From an uncultured Alphaproteobacteria bacterium (lineage in GTDB: Bacteria; Pseudomonadota; Alphaproteobacteria; CAKMZR01): DNA of 7,049 nt. The DNA is taken from positions 1-7,049 of the forward strand of contig CAKMZR010000083.1 of NCBI GenBank assembly GCA_929200455.1, written 5' to 3'. Under the pieces are notes generated by a model that was not told the DNA's origin, did not search any database, and was given only the letters and a program-made list of their open reading frames with translations. Positions 5,840 through 7,049 of this stretch are shown piece by piece (position 1 is the first letter of the stretch; every line of letters starts with the position of its first letter). Position numbers and translations under genes: made by a program.

Positions 5840-7049
5840 GTGCTCACCTTTCTCTCGATCCGAAACTTCCTGCTCTTCAAAGACGTCGATATAGACTTCT
5901 CCCCTTATCTCAACGTCCTCACGGGCGAAACTGGGGCAGGAAAATCTATACTCATCGACGCCATCAATGTCGCTTTCGGTGCGAAAACTTCTCCCGACAT
6001 GATCTTTCATGACCAAGAACATGCCGTTATCACGCTTTCCTTCAAAATTCCTCCCCAAGCACACAACCTCTCCCTTATTCTTGAGGAATACTCCATCCCC
6101 ACACCCCAAGATGAGATCATTATTCGGCGCGATATTTTTCGGGAAGGAAGAGCACGATCTCGGGTCAATGATACAGTCGTAAGCTCAGGACTCCTCGCTT
6201 CCCTAAAAGAATACCTCCTCATTATTCAAGGACAGTTCGACCCCCACGGACTCCTTAGTCAGGGAAAACATCTCCCCCTTCTTGATGCTTATGCCCATGT
6301 GGATGTTTCCTCCCTCTCTCTTGCCTTCCGCGAGTGGAATAGTCTCCACGCCCAATGGGAGACAGCCTCTTCTCAACAACAGCAAAATCAAGAACAACAA
6401 CAACTCCTCCTCTTCCATCTTCAAGAACTCGAGAATCTTAACCCACAACCCCTCGAAGCAGAAAATCTCGAAAATAAAGTCACACAACTCAAAAAAGCTC
6501 ACCTTATTCTCGAAAATCTCAATCAAGCCTATAATTTTCTTAATGAACAATCCCTTCCCCATCTCGAGCGGGCCCTTAGTCTCGTGGAACATCCCCAAAT
6601 ATCAGAAACCTTCCCCGATCTTGTGCCGCTCCTCCGATCGGGCAGAGAAGAAACTTTTGCCGCTTGTGAACTCGTATCGCAATATGCCGAAGATATTATG
6701 CTGGAAAGCGACAATATTCAAGAATATGAAGACAGACTCTACGCCTTCCGCGATCTCGCACGGAAACATAAAACAGAACCCCAACTCCTTGTAGACCTCA
6801 TTCCCTCCCTGCAACAACAAGCTCAAAATCTTAAAGACATCGAACATCAAGAGGAAATCCTAAAAGAAAAAGTCGAAGAGGCCAAAAAACATTATCTCCA
6901 TCTTGCTCAGGGAATCTCACAAAAAAGAAAAGATGCTGCTCTTCGTCTTTCTGATACCGTTCATAGGGAACTTGCTCTTCTTGATATGCCCAAGGCTCGT
7001 TTTCATGTGGAGATTACGCCTCTTTCCCTCGAGAAATGCGGGGCCTTCG
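5840..7049 (+). CDS. recN: DNA repair protein RecN, 5' part (403 codons, runs off the right edge)
   Basis: RecN is an SMC-like ATPase that acts at double-strand breaks with RecA. Seen here are the N-terminal LTFLSIRNFLLF strand, Walker A GETGAGKS (29-36), IIRRDIFREGRARSRVND, the Q-loop region IIQGQFDPHGLL (128-139), then a long, Gln- and Glu-rich probable coiled coil from about 170 that includes QQQQNQEQQQ (179-188). YEDRLYAFRDLARKH is the typical RecN segment past the hairpin. The ABC signature and Walker B should lie to the right of the window. The GTG start at 5840 is the first start codon after the GNAT stop and puts the protein in register with E. coli RecN; there is no Shine-Dalgarno site. 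I see no LexA-type box in the 39-base gap. Canonical IHGQHE is IQGQFD here, keeping the Q-loop Gln132. Base composition is less C-skewed than in the upstream genes. Confidence 0.95.
   Translation, partial: MLTFLSIRNFLLFKDVDIDFSPYLNVLTGETGAGKSILIDAINVAFGAKTSPDMIFHDQEHAVITLSFKIPPQAHNLSLILEEYSIPTPQDEIIIRRDIFREGRARSRVNDTVVSSGLLASLKEYLLIIQGQFDPHGLLSQGKHLPLLDAYAHVDVSSLSLAFREWNSLHAQWETASSQQQQNQEQQQLLLFHLQELENLNPQPLEAENLENKVTQLKKAHLILENLNQAYNFLNEQSLPHLERALSLVEHPQISETFPDLVPLLRSGREETFAACELVSQYAEDIMLESDNIQEYEDRLYAFRDLARKHKTEPQLLVDLIPSLQQQAQNLKDIEHQEEILKEKVEEAKKHYLHLAQGISQKRKDAALRLSDTVHRELALLDMPKARFHVEITPLSLEKCGAF

Noticed and set aside
6282..6794. A 170-codon plus-strand frame and overlapping minus frames within 6203-6850
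   Set aside because: They lie in recN, whose own frame is uninterrupted and carries Walker A and RecN motifs through the same bases; the shadow proteins are low-complexity.

Overview
The window looks like a compact chromosomal segment of an alphaproteobacterium, probably host-associated or otherwise unusual in base composition. The main support is the order thrC, M16 zinc protease, RimJ-type GNAT acetyltransferase, a neighbourhood I recall from alphaproteobacteria. An alphaproteobacterial style of HldD-like protein and a small Cys-rich lipoprotein add to this. No rRNA, tRNA, CRISPR array, insertion sequence or phage gene is visible. The lineage is an inference from memory of gene families, not a search.

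Layout. At the left edge (1-172) are weak, mutually exclusive partial reading frames. A minus-strand lipoprotein gene occupies 173-520. A divergent intergenic region (521-688) separates it from a plus-strand run to the right edge: an HldD-like epimerase-family gene (689-1672), lgt (1680-2477), thrC (2474-3901), an M16 peptidase (3945-5210), a GNAT acetyltransferase (5216-5800) and recN (5840 to the right edge, 3' end missing). Gaps in the run are 7, -4, 43, 5 and 39 bases, so it probably forms one operon or two, with a plausible internal promoter just before the M16 gene.

Functions. The genes are housekeeping but of mixed role: lipoprotein maturation in the inner membrane (Lgt), the last step of threonine synthesis (ThrC), a mitochondrial-processing-peptidase-like protease, an N-acetyltransferase and a double-strand-break repair ATPase (RecN). 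They do not form one pathway. The only possible link is that the divergently transcribed lipoprotein would be a substrate of the Lgt encoded nearby.

The two most notable observations are these. First, the HldD-like protein is full length and keeps its nucleotide-binding loop, but the YxxxK catalytic pair of the SDR fold is replaced by Gln and Gln, and other substrate motifs have decayed, so it is probably a pseudoenzyme or has a new activity. Second, the plus strand is strongly C-rich and G-poor whichever strand is coding. The plus genes use C-ending codons (CTC, GCC, ATC) and the minus gene uses G-ending codons (TTG, GCG, ACG), which points to a strong replication-strand mutational skew. The skew fades in recN. 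I did not find a clear new multi-gene system here.
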